NCBI GenBank assembly: GCA_029962745.1 | Contig: CM057157.1 | Span: 24,027,492 to 24,091,491 of the forward strand | DNA length: 64,000 nucleotides | Reading direction: 5' to 3' | Source: Echinometra lucunter | Taxonomy: Eukaryota > Echinodermata > Echinoidea > Camarodonta > Echinometridae | Shown here: piece by piece, positions 1 through 12,130 of the stretch | How the letters are laid out: each line of letters starts with the position of its first letter | How positions within the stretch are numbered: the first letter of the stretch is position 1 | Notes under the pieces: model-generated | What the model was told of the DNA's origin: nothing | What the model saw: the letters and a program-made list of their open reading frames with translations, nothing else | Database searches by the model: none | Position numbers and translations under genes: made by a program

Positions 1-1005
1 TTCCCCAATTTGAAAATGCTTCCCGTTGATATATGCCTATATTTTCTATACATATATATATATATATATACATACATATGTGTGAGGGTGTGTGTGTGTG
101 TGTGCGTGTGTGTGTGTGTGTGTACAAATAGTAGCCGTGGGTTCATCTCCGCTTGGTTGTCTTGCCCCCCCCCCCCCCCCCCCCCCATCCGGAAAATAGA
201 TCGACGCCTCTGTAAGTGTTGACACCAGTTTTTAAGTGTCTCGAGACCAGGTCTCGGTTTCGGACCTAAAAGTCTCTGTCTCTAACATCAGTGCACCTTC
301 AAGGAAAAAGCGCTCAAAACCTCTCAAGACCCGACTAAAAATACCAACTTCAGACAGATTATTTCTTTGCTGATCAATCAGATTTCAATTTTAGTATATT
401 TTAATTGGCTTACAATCTTTCAAGGACAATAACTAGGTGTTTTTGGATGCAAATTTCCTGATGTCGGTCTCGCTCTCGCTCTCGCCTTAGAGTTTTAGTC
501 TCAATCTCTAGAGACATCACATGGGGAAGGGAAAGTCTCGACCTAGGTCTGGAACCTGAAATTCTCAACTCTAAAATATGCAGTGCTCCACACTCTTGCA
601 GTGAAAAGATTTATTTTGAAATAATTCAGTATTATCATTTATTTTTCTCTGAAGTCAATGATGCAAGAGGCTGATCATTGTTTTGGATTCCAAGAGTACA
701 CTTATAGAATTTCACGTTTGTTTTTTTTTTCTTCTGTCTAGTACAGAATTAGATTTGATGTGTAATCGTACTGTGAAATTAGTATTGAAATTAGTAATCC
801 TTAATTGCATCATACTCGAAGGCCCCGATGAAAGAAAGAGATGGGAGATTTATTTAGGAGAAAGACTGGTTCCTCCACATCTTCCTGCCCTTATAATGTC
901 ACGTTATAGGGACTGTTACCCGCCCCCAACCCCCCCCCCCCCCCCCCCGGCTGGAACCACGCTAGGCCAGACTAACCACTTATGAATATACCTTCATCCA
1001 TACAG
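1..1005. other. Intron or intergenic DNA upstream of first visible PTP exon
   Basis: No convincing exon was found here. The stretch holds a TA/GT microsatellite (about 48-124), a 22-base C tract (165-186), an 18-base-scale C tract near 930-947, and AT-rich unique sequence. A 100-codon open frame at 683-985 is not exon-like because it runs through the poly-C tract and has no PTP motif. The missing N-terminal half of phosphatase domain D1 and the receptor ectodomain must lie upstream of the window. Confidence 0.6.
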
Positions 1006-4000
1006 TGCAACAATACTGGACGTGACGTGGAACAATACCACTACACCTCGTGGCCTGACATGGGAGTCCCAGAGTTCAGTGCTCATCTCATGAGCTTCGT
1101 TAGGATTACCAGAGAACATTTGAAGTCCCACCGCAAAGGACCTACCATTGTGCACTGCAGGTACCTATAATTAACATATCATTTTTTTCTCTCATTAATT
1201 TATCAAATGTGATGTATACCTGTATACAGTTTGAAAAGGAGGAAACGGTTAAAAACAGTTACGAAAAGCAAGATCATATGAGTGATGACAGATGTATATG
1301 GAATTCATTTATTTTTATCTATATATTTTTATACACTTTCCCATTACGATAAGACTGATCTTTCTTATTGAAAACATTATTTCTGTCCCTAAGACGAATC
1401 AACAGTATTATTCTTTAAAGTTTTCTCAGTGATTTTCTGAGTAACAATCATGAACAAATCAAACGTTTATTATGCCCATATGTGTAATCATACTACAAAT
1501 CATACTATAAATATGAATATAATAGAACTCAGATTAATGAATTTGTTTGAACTATATTGAATGTATTAGAAAAACTTCTTAGTAGGTTTACACGTATATC
1601 ACTGTATCAGTTTCATGTTCATACAAATGGAATATATGTTTTATTGTTATAGAGATGATGAGATAGAAAGCAATAAATCGAATAATGGGTTTATGCCATC
1701 ACCTCCGTACCACCAATGAGTGAAAGTAATCGATGCATTCTGACACATCACATTCTCATTCATACAGTGCTGGCGTGGGAAGAACAGGAACCTTCCTCAC
1801 ACTAGACGCCATGTTGGACCAGGTACACACTGAACAGGCAGTGGATATCCATAACTTCATCACCAGTATGAGACAGAACCGTCCACTCATGGTGCAGACA
1901 AAGGTATAATAACAATGATATTTGATATTTATATAGCGCACGTATCCACCAAAGAAGGTGCTCAGGGCGCTCCAATATTACCCCGGCTCAGTTAGGCTAC
2001 CAGTTTCAGTGCTCACTGGATTCAAGGAATTCCTTCCCATTTACACCTGGGTGGAGAGTGGCAAATGTAGATTAATGTCCTACCAAAGGACATTAGTGCC
2101 GCGTTGGGATTCGAACCCTGGATCTCGTGGTTCACAGTCGGGGGACTTACCCACACTGATCCACTAGTGACACAACATCTACACAATGGGAACGCGTACG
2201 GAGTTTAAAATGATAGATTGCATTGGCAGCATAAAGAAGATCATATTAAAAGAAAATAAAACAGAGTACTGTAGAATTCTCAATTAATTTTCAGTATGAT
2301 AATCTACGTACTCACGGTACTGGCTCTGACCGCAGTCTTTGGCAAACTACACCCATAAAGTATGATGCTCATCAGCAACCACTTTGTGTCAGAGAGTAAT
2401 GAACCCCACTGAAACGTGTGTGCGCGTGTCTTCGTGTGTGTGTGGGTGTGAGGTTGTGGGGATGTATGTGTCGAACAAGTGGAACATGTTAAGTGAGAAG
2501 GTGTGGTTTGCATAAGGTTAGGTCCTTGTAACTGCATGGGTCTATTAACCAAGAGTTTCAGAGTTCATGTGTTCACAGTTGCAGAAATAACTTGTTAACA
2601 TGTTCAAGAGAGTCTAGGAACAAGTCTTATCCTTTAACAGCTGACATTTATATATCTCTGAGGATTATCTTGAAAAGTAATTTTCACCCCTTCTTTTAAA
2701 GAAACAATATCGATTCATCTATGAGGCGCTCCTTCAAGACTTGACATGTGGAGACACAGGTATCTCTCGTAATACCTTCGGGGAAACATACCAGTCACTT
2801 TTCTCCAAATCAAACGGAATGACCACCTTCATGCAGCAGTTCGAGGTAAGACTGGAGAACAAATGGATCTAAAATGGGGAAAGATATCTGATATTACGTG
2901 GATCGTGGTTCAGTCACAGAATGGGGAATACACTAAAGGTCACAATAAAGATTGGCATCTAAAGCAGCTATATGTATGCGTGTGCTATCTATTTTTCTCT
3001 TCCCGTGTCTCTTTGCCTCGTTTCGTTCTTGCTTTTAGTTTTTATTCATAGAAGTCAAAAAAGCCATCTTAATTTCTAACTATAAATGTTGGAGAAAAAA
3101 AAGGCATTCAAAATAGAGCATTTCATTTCTTTCTTTCTTTCTTTCTTTTAGCTATTGCAAGCATTAACAATCAGTCCACATGACGAAGAAACTGCGGCTG
3201 CTAGGAGGGATGAAAATTCATGCAAGAATCGTTTCCCAGACAAGCTTCCAAGTAGGTGATGTTCATGGTACTCTTTGTCTTTCAACGAAATATGTGTGAT
3301 TTTGTTTAAAAGTATTTTTAAAAAGGTTGATTTTTCATATCTACAAAATTCATATCCTATGAAAAGAAATGTTCTCCGACGCAAAGGGGCAAATCCCTGC
3401 CCAACCCTGCCCCCACCCACACTACGCTGGATGAGTTTATTCTTAGTTTTATATCTTTCATATCTCGGATAAAGAGTTGAATTACGTAACGTTAGTTAAG
3501 TGAAAATGTTGATTTAATCAGCGTAATCTTAAAATGAAAATCTACAAAAGACTACCTTTTTCATGATGTGGGCAGTGGTGTTTAATGAAATTACTTTTAG
3601 GTCATTTGTAGTTGATTTTGTTGCTAGTGATGTGTTACTTTTAGATCATTTGTAGTTGATTTTGTTGCTAGTGATGTGTGCTGGGCTAACTAATTCATAT
3701 CACATTCCTAAACAATATTAGGAACTTTATCCTGTACCAGATATTTTTCTCCTTTTTCTTTTCGTTATGACAAATCTTTCATTGTCAAGGTGGTAGGACA
3801 CGTCCGTTCCTAATGACTGAAGTGGAAGGTGGAAATGACTATATAAACGCTTCATTCTTACCGGTAAGCACAATGCAGATCACAGATTTAACTGTATCAT
3901 TGTCGCTTGTGAAAAGTAAGTAAACGTCCTGTTGAATCAGTAAGTAAGCTTGTTTTTACGACATAACAATGCAAAGAGTGAATGAATATTTACTTGTTAT

Positions 4001-7000
4001 GTCTTCTTGAATGGCACAGTTTAAACAACTCCGACGGCTTTTTAGGAGGTATACAGTATCCAACGTACTCTGTACCATGTATACGTTACTACAGAAGATC
4101 CTAAGCTTGGACAGATGTTAACTGATGCACCCACTTCTCATTTACATAATTTCCATTTTCACCACTTGAATACAATCTGCAGTCACGTTGATATGTAATT
4201 AAAATAATCTGTCACATGTTTTATGATGTTTGTTTCGGTAGAAGAATGTGTACTTTCATTAATACGTTTACACTGTATCTCTCTAACAATGCATGTAGGA
4301 GTGTCAGTTCCTGGCATACCTGGCGTGGACAGGTACAAAGGGTCACTATAGGTATACTGGTCTTGGGCAATCGCTTTTACACCGTTTGTCTATTCCATAC
4401 CTAGTAATGGGAAATTTTGGTGTTCATTAATAACATCGCCCACCTGAACAATATTTCAAATCATCATAATCAGAATGTGATGTGATCGTGATGATAATCA
4501 TAGCCTTATCTGCCCTTTTCATCCGCAGGGATATGTTTCAAAGAACCAGTACATCGCAACACAGACACCCTTACCCAACACCGTGGTTGATTTCTGGCGT
4601 CTCGTTGTAGACTACAAAGTGAATACTATCGTCATGCTTCACGGTAACTCTCGGGACAAGGTGAGATACAGTGTTGCCGTTGTTGGAGAAGTACAAAGCT
4701 TTGGCATGCTCATTTGAGTTGCATGTATTTCCCAAGAATGAGTTCGGAATATCAAATGAAAAATATAACAACATATAAAACTGACTTTAACATACTGTCA
4801 GTAACTGAATGGCATTAGATAATTCAATTGAGTTTATGTTCCGACACAGGAAGTGTTATTCTGGGTTTTCATTTTCTTCACTAATGCTGATTAAGCAATT
4901 TTCAGAATATGTTCTGATGTTAACATTGATTAGTTAACGAACATATCAACATATCAATTTCTGCTTACCATAAACCAAATTACGTTTCAAATAAAGATGT
5001 GCAGACATTGCTGATTAAAAAGTATCCAAGGTTCTCATTTTAATGACGACCTGAAACTTACAAAACTCACCTTTATGTAGATAACTTTATCAAGATGATC
5101 CTCGCCTTTGAGTTTCTTATTTGCTCCATCGCTGCACTTCATATGAACTCCATTCGATTGATTTATATTTGCCCACATTTTTATCTATTCTTTTGCATCG
5201 GCATTAGACATACGCACAATACTGGCCAACAGAAGGAAGCAAGCGATATGGTCCTTACACAGTTGACATCCTGAAGGAAGAATACCACCGACCGATTATG
5301 CACAGAACATTAGAAGTTACCAAAATGGACTCAAAGAAGGTTACACTTTTGCTACTTATTGTCAGTTTCTATTAGGCTATAAAACTGAAAACAAAGATAA
5401 AGATTAGCAAAAACGGGTGGTGTTCGTTATTCCGAAACACGCAAATTGCATATACGTAGATCTTCGTTAGTCCAAAAATAAAAAAAGGGTTCTTTAATTC
5501 GAATATTTGTGGCGTTATGCCGTAGGTTCGTTAGTCCGAATGTTCGTTAATCCGAAAATGAAATAAGGTTCGTTATTCCGAAGGTTCGTTAATCCGAAAA
5601 ATGAAATAAGGTTCGTTTCCTTTACACTATAATCCTCCCTATCTTTATCCCTACCTTATGTTCTTCATTCTTTTTAACGTAGAATAATGTTTGAGTATTA
5701 TATACATTTCATGTTCTAAGAATTGTATTTTATTTCCGGCGACCCCAACACAAGCCATGCTTTTCGGGTCACGGTTCGCCACCTTCTCGGTTTGCTGTAC
5801 TATTTATTGCGATTTTGTATTTTAAATTTTGACTCAGAATGAAATAAATATGAATTAAAAAAAAAAAACTCCGAAGGTTCGATAGTCCGAAAATGAAATA
5901 AGGTTCGTTAGTCCGAAAATAACTAACAAACAAACCTTACTTCATTTTCGGAATAACGAACCTTCAGAATAACGAACTGTAACCGCAAAAACAAGCTTGA
6001 AGGGGAGGGGGTGGATGCAAAAAGCACTCTTTTTAAACAAGATACCACAACTCCCTCCTCCGAAAAGAAGAAGGGATGGAATTCTTAACTGAAATTCACA
6101 CCCTCCTCTCTAACTAGTAGAGACAATGTATGAATCTGAATATGAAAAGCATTTTTATCCCAAATGACAATGAATGAATATAAATCAGTCTTGTATCGTA
6201 TCGTAATTATAGGGCGAGTGATTAAAAAGTGGAGCAATAGTTATGAGTGGAACATTATTCGTCACACAAATACCTCAAAATAGATATACAAATGAATAAA
6301 TACATAGTATACCTTTCCCAACATTTTTAAGGCCTCTTCAAAGAAAGTGAAGCAGCTGCAACTGGCTTCTTGCCCTCCTCAGTCTGAGACACCCCCAGCC
6401 CTGACAGATGTTATGGACCTACACAGGGCACTACTCTCTGCTCTGGGTACCACAGTGTGGAAAGAAGGGGATTCCCCGCTACTGATCCACTGCAGGTTCG
6501 CGTCTTTTACATTAACCAATTAATATCATAGTAGGCTGTTAATATCCCTGCATGGGTAACCTCATTTACGAGTTGTTTTACTCCGGATTTCTTGATGGAA
6601 CTGAAACGTAAACTTACAACTTTGAAGTATTCTTCAGGTATGTCAGGGTTTCACAAATTAGAGCCACGTTGCTAAGTGTCATATTTTTGCAACCAATTAA
6701 AGGCCGTAAGCAGGACTTTTTTTTCCTTGGGGGCAGGAATATATTCAATATTTGGGGAACACGCAAACGAGGGAGCGAAGCAACCCAGTGGGAGCTTTTG
6801 CATTTTTAGAATTAAAATCGAACGATCTGGTGCACATTTTAGGTAAAATTTAGGGAAAATCTCAATAAAAAGATAAAGGAAAAATAGAGAAAAAAGTGTG
6901 GTTTGGGGGTAACTGCACCCCCCGCCCCCCGCCCCCCGCCCCCCTCTGTGCGTACGGTCATATTTTGATTGCTGTTCTACAACTTCATATTAATTGTTAT

Positions 7001-7974
7001 GTTTTCATTTCCTCCAGTTTGGGGTTCTTTTTTATATTTCTCCTTCCTTCAACTGTCTCTGATCGCATTCTATCCATTTAGAGCCTTCCTTTGCTTCTCT
7101 TCCCCTCGATTTTGTAATGCCGAATTCTCAATTGGTAATTATTTCGTACCGTTCCATGATCCCCCCCCCCCCCCCACCCGGTCCTTTCAGTTATCTAACT
7201 AGACTGGGTATTTACCTTACTTGAATTTAGGGATGGTGAAGGAATGACCGGAGCCTTCTGTGCTTTCCTAGCTGTCCTTGACCATCTGGACGCCAAACAA
7301 ACGATCGATGTCTTCCATGCTTGCAGGAAAATACGGACTTCGCGTCCTGGTGCTGTGGCGTCACTTGTAAGGAAAAAATAAAATACTTATTTGGAATACA
7401 ACTTCTCTTTTCAAAAAAGGAAATAAAAAACGTCTTTGAGCCACCTTAGTATTAACCCACTACCGTCGAACAAGCGACTGATGTGTTCCATGCTTATAAA
7501 AGGCGTGGGGACATCAAACCCAGTAACGGCGTTAGCATTCGTGGTAAATCAGGCATTTCTCTAGTAAACTTGCCTTGTTTTCCTTTACAAACGTTTATCA
7601 GTCAGGCGTACCCACGACAAGTAAATGACAAGAACTGCAATGGAATTTTATGATAATAAAGTTCATTCTTAAAAATAAAATTACTTTGAACTCCTTCAAT
7701 GTTAGACATGTTAGAATAGTTATGAAAATACAGGCGCATGATCAAGCCCTTCCTCAAAATGCGACAAAATAAATCTCAAAAAATCATCTGGAGGGGTGTT
7801 TGTAAATTTGAAGAAACATACTGTGCTTATTGATTGCTTGATTTTAATGACCACGCTCATCGACTATATTTTATGTTCTTACAAATGCAGGCGCAGTATC
7901 AGTTCATCTTTGAAGCTGTTAAATCCTTCATAATTTCCTCGTCGGTCTACGAGAACATGGCCAAAATAGTCTAA
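1006..7974 (+). CDS. Receptor-type protein tyrosine phosphatase, 3' part (end of D1 plus D2), 5' partial
   Basis: Ten exons join in phase to 418 codons plus stop: 1006-1160, 1768-1903, 2702-2845, 3152-3251, 3790-3863, 4529-4660, 5208-5339, 6332-6495, 7231-7366, 7891-7974. D1 shows the WPD loop (SWPDMGVP) and the P-loop [10 protein letters not shown], whose Ser codon is split by an intron, so D1 should dephosphorylate phosphotyrosine. D2 has [13 protein letters not shown] and [16 protein letters not shown]. Its WPD region has decayed to a Cys/Pro-rich stretch, and its P-loop reads [10 protein letters not shown], with Met in place of the essential Arg, so D2 is a pseudophosphatase. The DVFHA segment after the D2 loop resembles D2 of R2B-type receptors (PTPRM/K/T/U); that subtype is inference. 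The donor after 5339 (GTTACA) is weak, so that junction is the least certain. The protein ends 27 codons into the last exon. The transmembrane segment and ectodomain are outside the window. Confidence 0.93.
1926..2178 (-). mobile_element. tRNA-derived SINE
   Basis: Read on the minus strand, the right part has a box-B-like motif (GGTTCGAATCCCAACG) about 2110-2125 and a tRNA-like head. A tail near 1926-1945 contains TATATAGCGC. It lies in the PTP intron between the second and third visible exons. No tRNA gene is intact. Confidence 0.6.
3127..3151 (+). repeat. CTTT microsatellite forming the polypyrimidine tract of a PTP intron
   Basis: About five TTTC units end directly at the AG acceptor of the exon starting at 3152, so this simple repeat doubles as the splice-site pyrimidine tract. 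Confidence 0.7.
3591..3678. repeat. Tandem duplication, two 44-bp units
   Basis: The units start at 3591 and 3635 (TTACTTTTAG...) and differ by a single G/A change. The duplication is recent and lies in a PTP intron. Confidence 0.9.
5420..5995. repeat. Degenerate array of TTCGTTAnTCCGAA motifs with an inserted poly-A element
   Basis: Repeated GGTTCGTTATTCCGAA/GTCCGAA motifs and spacers AAAATGAAATAA occur from about 5420. The last copies near 5935-5985 are in inverse orientation (TTCGGAATAACGAACC). A retroelement 3' end with an A-rich tail interrupts the array at about 5630-5870. The array is in the PTP intron between exons 5208-5339 and 6332-6495. Confidence 0.75.
7465..7539 (+). pseudogene. 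Relic of a duplicated PTP D2 exon
   Basis: The + frame reads [18 protein letters not shown], closely paralleling [18 protein letters not shown] encoded by the genuine exon at 7231-7366. It lies 98 bp downstream of that exon in the following intron. An in-frame TAA lies just upstream, the P-loop half is missing and no good acceptor is seen, so it is probably a decayed partial exon duplication. An alternative 3' exon is less likely. Confidence 0.55.
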
Positions 7975-8139
7975 AACTTCGGGATGCGAAGAGAAGACGA
8001 AGGGCATAACATTACCGGTCGGTATGCTGACATGATTAGCCCATTGACCCATAGGTTTTATACAAGGACCGTGCGGTTCCAGGAGGCAGTGGGATTCCCG
8101 TGGCATTTATTGCTCCAATCTTTATTTCGTCATAGATAA
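7975..8139 (+). other. 3' flank / probable 3' UTR of the PTP gene
   Basis: Unique sequence follows the TAA stop. No clear AATAAA is seen before the minisatellite that starts near 8140, so the transcript end cannot be fixed. Confidence 0.4.
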
Positions 8140-8530
8140 AGGTTAAGGTTAGGGCTGAAATACTATTTTAGTTAGTTCTCGGGTTCGGGTTCAGCTTCGA
8201 CTAATTTTAGGTTGACTAAGGTTAGCGGTGCAATACCTTATACAGTTTTAGTTCTCGGGTTCGGATTCCAGTTTATATCTAAGGTTAACTAAGGTAAAGA
8301 GTTATAGTTTTGATTGTCGATCGGATGCGAGTTAGGGTTATTTGAGGTTAACCAATGTTAGCGGTGCAATACGGTTTTAGTATTGTAGTTCACAGGCTCA
8401 GGTTTGGTTTATTTAAGGTTAACTAAGGTTGGCGGTTTGGATTCTGTTTTTTTAAGGTTAACGAAGTTTAGGGCTGCAGTACGATTTTCGTTTAGTTCTC
8501 GGGTAAGGGTTCAGGTTATAGTTTGGGGGT
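8140..8530. repeat. Degenerate minisatellite rich in GGTTAG/GGTTAACTAAGG
   Basis: About four diverged units of roughly 90-110 bp each contain AAGGTTAACTAAGGTTAGCG, GTGCAATACGGTTTTAG and TTCTCGGGTTCGGGTTCAG. G is strongly strand-biased, giving a telomere-like look. It lies just after the PTP gene. Confidence 0.75.
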
Positions 8531-8799
8531 CAAAAGTTACAGGAGTTTATATCGTAGAGGAATGACACTGAGCAATTGCCGCTGGAGCGTGTATCATATT
8601 ACAACCTTCTATGAACTCATCATATACCATTCGAGAAATCCCGAAAGGGAATATGTGAAGTCGCTGGCGACGTCGATGTTACAATAAGCTGGTGGAATTT
8701 GAATAGTGCCATCTTTAGATCATGTCTAACTTCATATTAAAATTACAGATTAAGTGCATTTTACGTGTAACCTTATGCGACAAATCACTTTAGAAATAG

Positions 8800-10620
8800 G
8801 CATATTTTCGTGACAACTTATTACTTTTGGCTTGCAAACGTAAACATTTCCGGGAAGTACTTTCTGAGCTTCTGCAAAGGGAGAAGAGTACATGATGAAA
8901 AAATAAGATGCCCAGACATTTTTAAAATCATGTCAAAAGATTGCGTTTATAGGATGTTGAGTCAGTGCCATATGTTTATTGTCAAAGAAACACATGAAAA
9001 TCAAATTATCTTTAACAATACTCTTATTGAAGGTAGGATATTTCCTTTTAATAAAAAAAAAAGTTATATAATATGATGTAAACATTTTTCAAGATAAACA
9101 TTTGACTGACGCAGAAGGTAATATGAGATCAGGGGATTATTTTATAAGGAAAGGTCTAAATGTAGATGATTTATTTTCTCTTAATGATTTATGCACCAAG
9201 TTGCCAGCTGCTTGGAAGATTAAGAGATGAGAAGATGATACTGTGAGTGTACTCTGTTGAGTCTGTGTCTTTCAAAATGCTTTATAACATTTTTATTAGC
9301 ACAATACAGGATTCCTTTGCGTTTAAACATCGAGAAGTATTAGCCTTAAATTTGGATAATTCAGGAGTTGCAACATGTTTTGCAATTCCCAGATTTTGCA
9401 CTCTAGATTGGAAGTTAAGGGAATTCCAGTAGAAAATATTACATAGTATTGTATTCTGTAATGATAAACTGAATAAATTTGGATTAATACAGTCAAATTT
9501 ATGTTCGTTTTGTAGAAAGGATATATATCCTGTATATAGAGACATATTGTCATATTTTCTATAAATGTACAGCAGTGTCCGGTATATGGAATGACGTGGG
9601 AAACGAACTAAAAATGTTTCATTTACTCAATTTGCAATGGATTGATGTGTACTTGGTTTTAGATAAAATATGAAATATAATATATTAGTAAATCGTGTTC
9701 GTTTTGTAGAAAGGATATATATCCTGTATATAGAGACATATTGTCATATTTTCTATAAATGTACAGCAGTGTCCGGTATATGGAATGACGTGGGAAACGA
9801 ACTAAAAATGTTTCATTTACTCAATTTGCAATGGATTGATGTGTACTTGGTTTTAGATAAAATATGAAATATAATATATTAGTAAATCGTGTATTGATTT
9901 CCGTCAGATATGTGATTTCTAGTTGTAGTAAAAGAATGGAAGGGTTCCAACTAGTAGAGAAATATTTATGGCTATAGAGAACTCAAGAAAAAATGAATAT
10001 GAAAAAGCAAGAAAAAAGGACAAATTAACACTACATTATAAAAAAATGGGAAAATATTCCCACTTAGGATAGTGGAGCAGACTATATGATGTCATATTTT
10101 AAAAAAAAAATTATCGTTATGTTATTTATATATGTACTTATATTTTTGTGTTAATGTATCGTTTATATTGTGTATATATTTATTTATTTCCTGCTCACTC
10201 CCTCCTTTTCTCATTGATCCTAACACTTATTTGTTATTATTTTTATTACAGCAGTATTGTTATATAATTCCTGAAATTAAATCAACAGTTTTTTTTTTCT
10301 TTTTCTTACTCCACTGATGCAAGACCCCCCCCCCCCCCCCGGAAAATAAAAAATGAGTTGAGAAAGGCACCATGTTATTTTATGTATCTAAGGCTAACCA
10401 TGTTAACAGATTGAGTTACTGTGGGTTATGAAGCAGTACCTTTCACATCTTACTTTTTATATTGAAAAATCTTTATTCAGATTGCTGAATTTGTATTGTA
10501 TTGTTGAAATTGTATTTTACTGAATATGTATTGACAATTGTGTTCACACTGTATGGAAAATGATGTCATTATGATTTGTATCGAAAAATCTGAATAAAGG
10601 CAAAAATATTTTTATTAAAA
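8800..10620 (+). mobile_element. Decayed non-LTR retrotransposon (LINE) 3' portion
   Basis: Broken + frames show ORF2 C-terminal features: LCSFCRKD (zinc-knuckle-like Cys pair), then KCTAVSGIWNDVGNELK, similar to the W-N-hydrophobic motif at the end of LINE reverse transcriptases, then a basic tail near 9960-10050. Multiple in-frame stops occur. An A-rich 3' end follows a GAATAAAGGC motif at about 10600. Nothing intact could be expressed. The clade cannot be assigned from this fragment. Confidence 0.7.
9503..9890 (+). repeat. 194-bp tandem duplication inside the LINE relic
   Basis: Units begin at 9503 and 9697 (GTTCGTTTTGTAGAAAGG) and appear identical over their full length through AGTAAATCGTG. 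It is either a very recent duplication or an assembly artefact. Confidence 0.93.
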
Positions 10621-10956
10621 AAAATATATATACGGCACTGGGTTGAGTGTATGTAGCAAGGTCAAGTCCAGTTTTATCTGGTGCATTATTGTTATTGTCT
10701 GTTATTTTGACCAGTGCTTTGAGGACACAATTCTTAGGACGATTACATTATCTATGACCAATGTTTGTTTGTTTTTACTATATGCATAGATGGTATAAAT
10801 ATGGGTATTTTAGATACCCTTTGGGAAACAACTCGAAGCAACAATCAGTATGTGAAATGAAATTTATAAAAATATGGGAGAGGCAAGCAAAGAATTTTAT
10901 GACTGACTACAAGTATTACATCAACTCAGTTTGATTTGAAATGGAGAATAGCTATA

Positions 10957-11206
10957 TTAACCCTTTGCACGCGAAAGGTGCAATTTTGCACATTCGTACA
11001 ATTAAATTCAACAATCGTAATAATTAGTTTTCTCTGCCACCTTTGTACTACTAGGACTAACAGATGACTATAATGCTCAAGTAGCATCCATAGAAAAGTT
11101 ATCAGTATCATAGCTGCAATGAGGATAGCCAGATTCAAAGAAAAATATCAAACGAACAATGGTCATTATTATCTCCTCAGAATTAATTCGGCGTGCGAAG
11201 AGTTAA
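10957..11206. mobile_element. TTAA-bounded MITE
   Basis: Left end TTAACCCTTTGCACGC and right end GCGTGCGAAGAGTTAA form imperfect terminal inverted repeats beginning with TTAA. This boundary is typical of piggyBac/Kolobok-type non-autonomous elements. No coding capacity is seen. Confidence 0.65.
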
Positions 11207-11863
11207 ATGGGAAAATGCCGATGATTAAAAAAAAAAATATATCGTATTTATCATGGACGAAAATTTAACTTGTGAAAAAAAAGGAAGAATTATACTATTT
11301 TGACTATTGTAGTCGGGCTCGTATCGTATATTGTTGTAATAATCAATATTGGATATATATAGGCCTCTGCACCTTCTGATAAAAAAAAACAAATAATAGT
11401 TTGACTATATATATTTATATCTGAAGAGAAAACACGTGTAATCGATATGTTCAACAAGTTTACCTTGCAATTACCATTATTACGAGCTATTGATCTAATA
11501 AAATGTGCGCACGTTGTATATTAGAAACAAAATCTTTTAATTAAATGCAGTTTTATATTAAGGGGCAGTGTTTCGAAGATTGAGATAAGAATCATTAAAC
11601 ATTCTGTTTTAAGAAGCTATTAAGTTATTAAGTATAATATATGCTACCCATCTTGATGAACACGAAACTGTTAACCTCGGATATTGTAATGTATCATTAT
11701 CATGATTATACTTTTTACATAATCTTCACAATTGCTTTTCCATGACTTGAACATTTTGATCTGACGTATCCATGATGTGTTGTATATTTTGAGAACGGTT
11801 TATATAATAATTTTCTACATAAGTAACTAAATAATGATATCGATATTATAGTATTGGTGGACT

Positions 11864-12130
11864 TGCCGCGGTCAAGTGGTCTATGGTGCTTGACTGGGGA
11901 TGCGAGGATTGCGGTTCGATCCCCGGTACGGCGCTTATGCCCTTGAGCAAGGCATTTGATCTACATTGCTCTTTTATCGTATATCAAATCAATGGAAATG
12001 CTATATGCATTATATATACTACGTGTGCACGTGTTAAAAAAAATACCCTCTTTAATCAAGCGATGCAATGTTTTATCTGTGCACGTAACGAATGTACAAG
12101 CCTATGTCACGATATCAATTGAATAAATGA
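11864..12130 (+). mobile_element. tRNA-derived SINE
   Basis: Box A-like GGTCAAGTGGTCTATGG and box B GGTTCGATCCCCGG are followed by the family body CCTTGAGCAAGGCATTTGAT and CATTGCTCTTTTATCGTATA. The tail contains AATAAATGAATAAA. The same family appears at 39345, 39549, 41000 and 41300. Confidence 0.85.

Noticed and set aside
683..985. 100-codon + frame upstream of the first PTP exon
   Set aside because: It runs through a long poly-C tract, has no phosphatase motif and no splice context.
11864..12130. Functional tRNA gene
   Set aside because: Boxes A and B are present, but the cloverleaf is not intact and the same body follows several copies, so it is a SINE.
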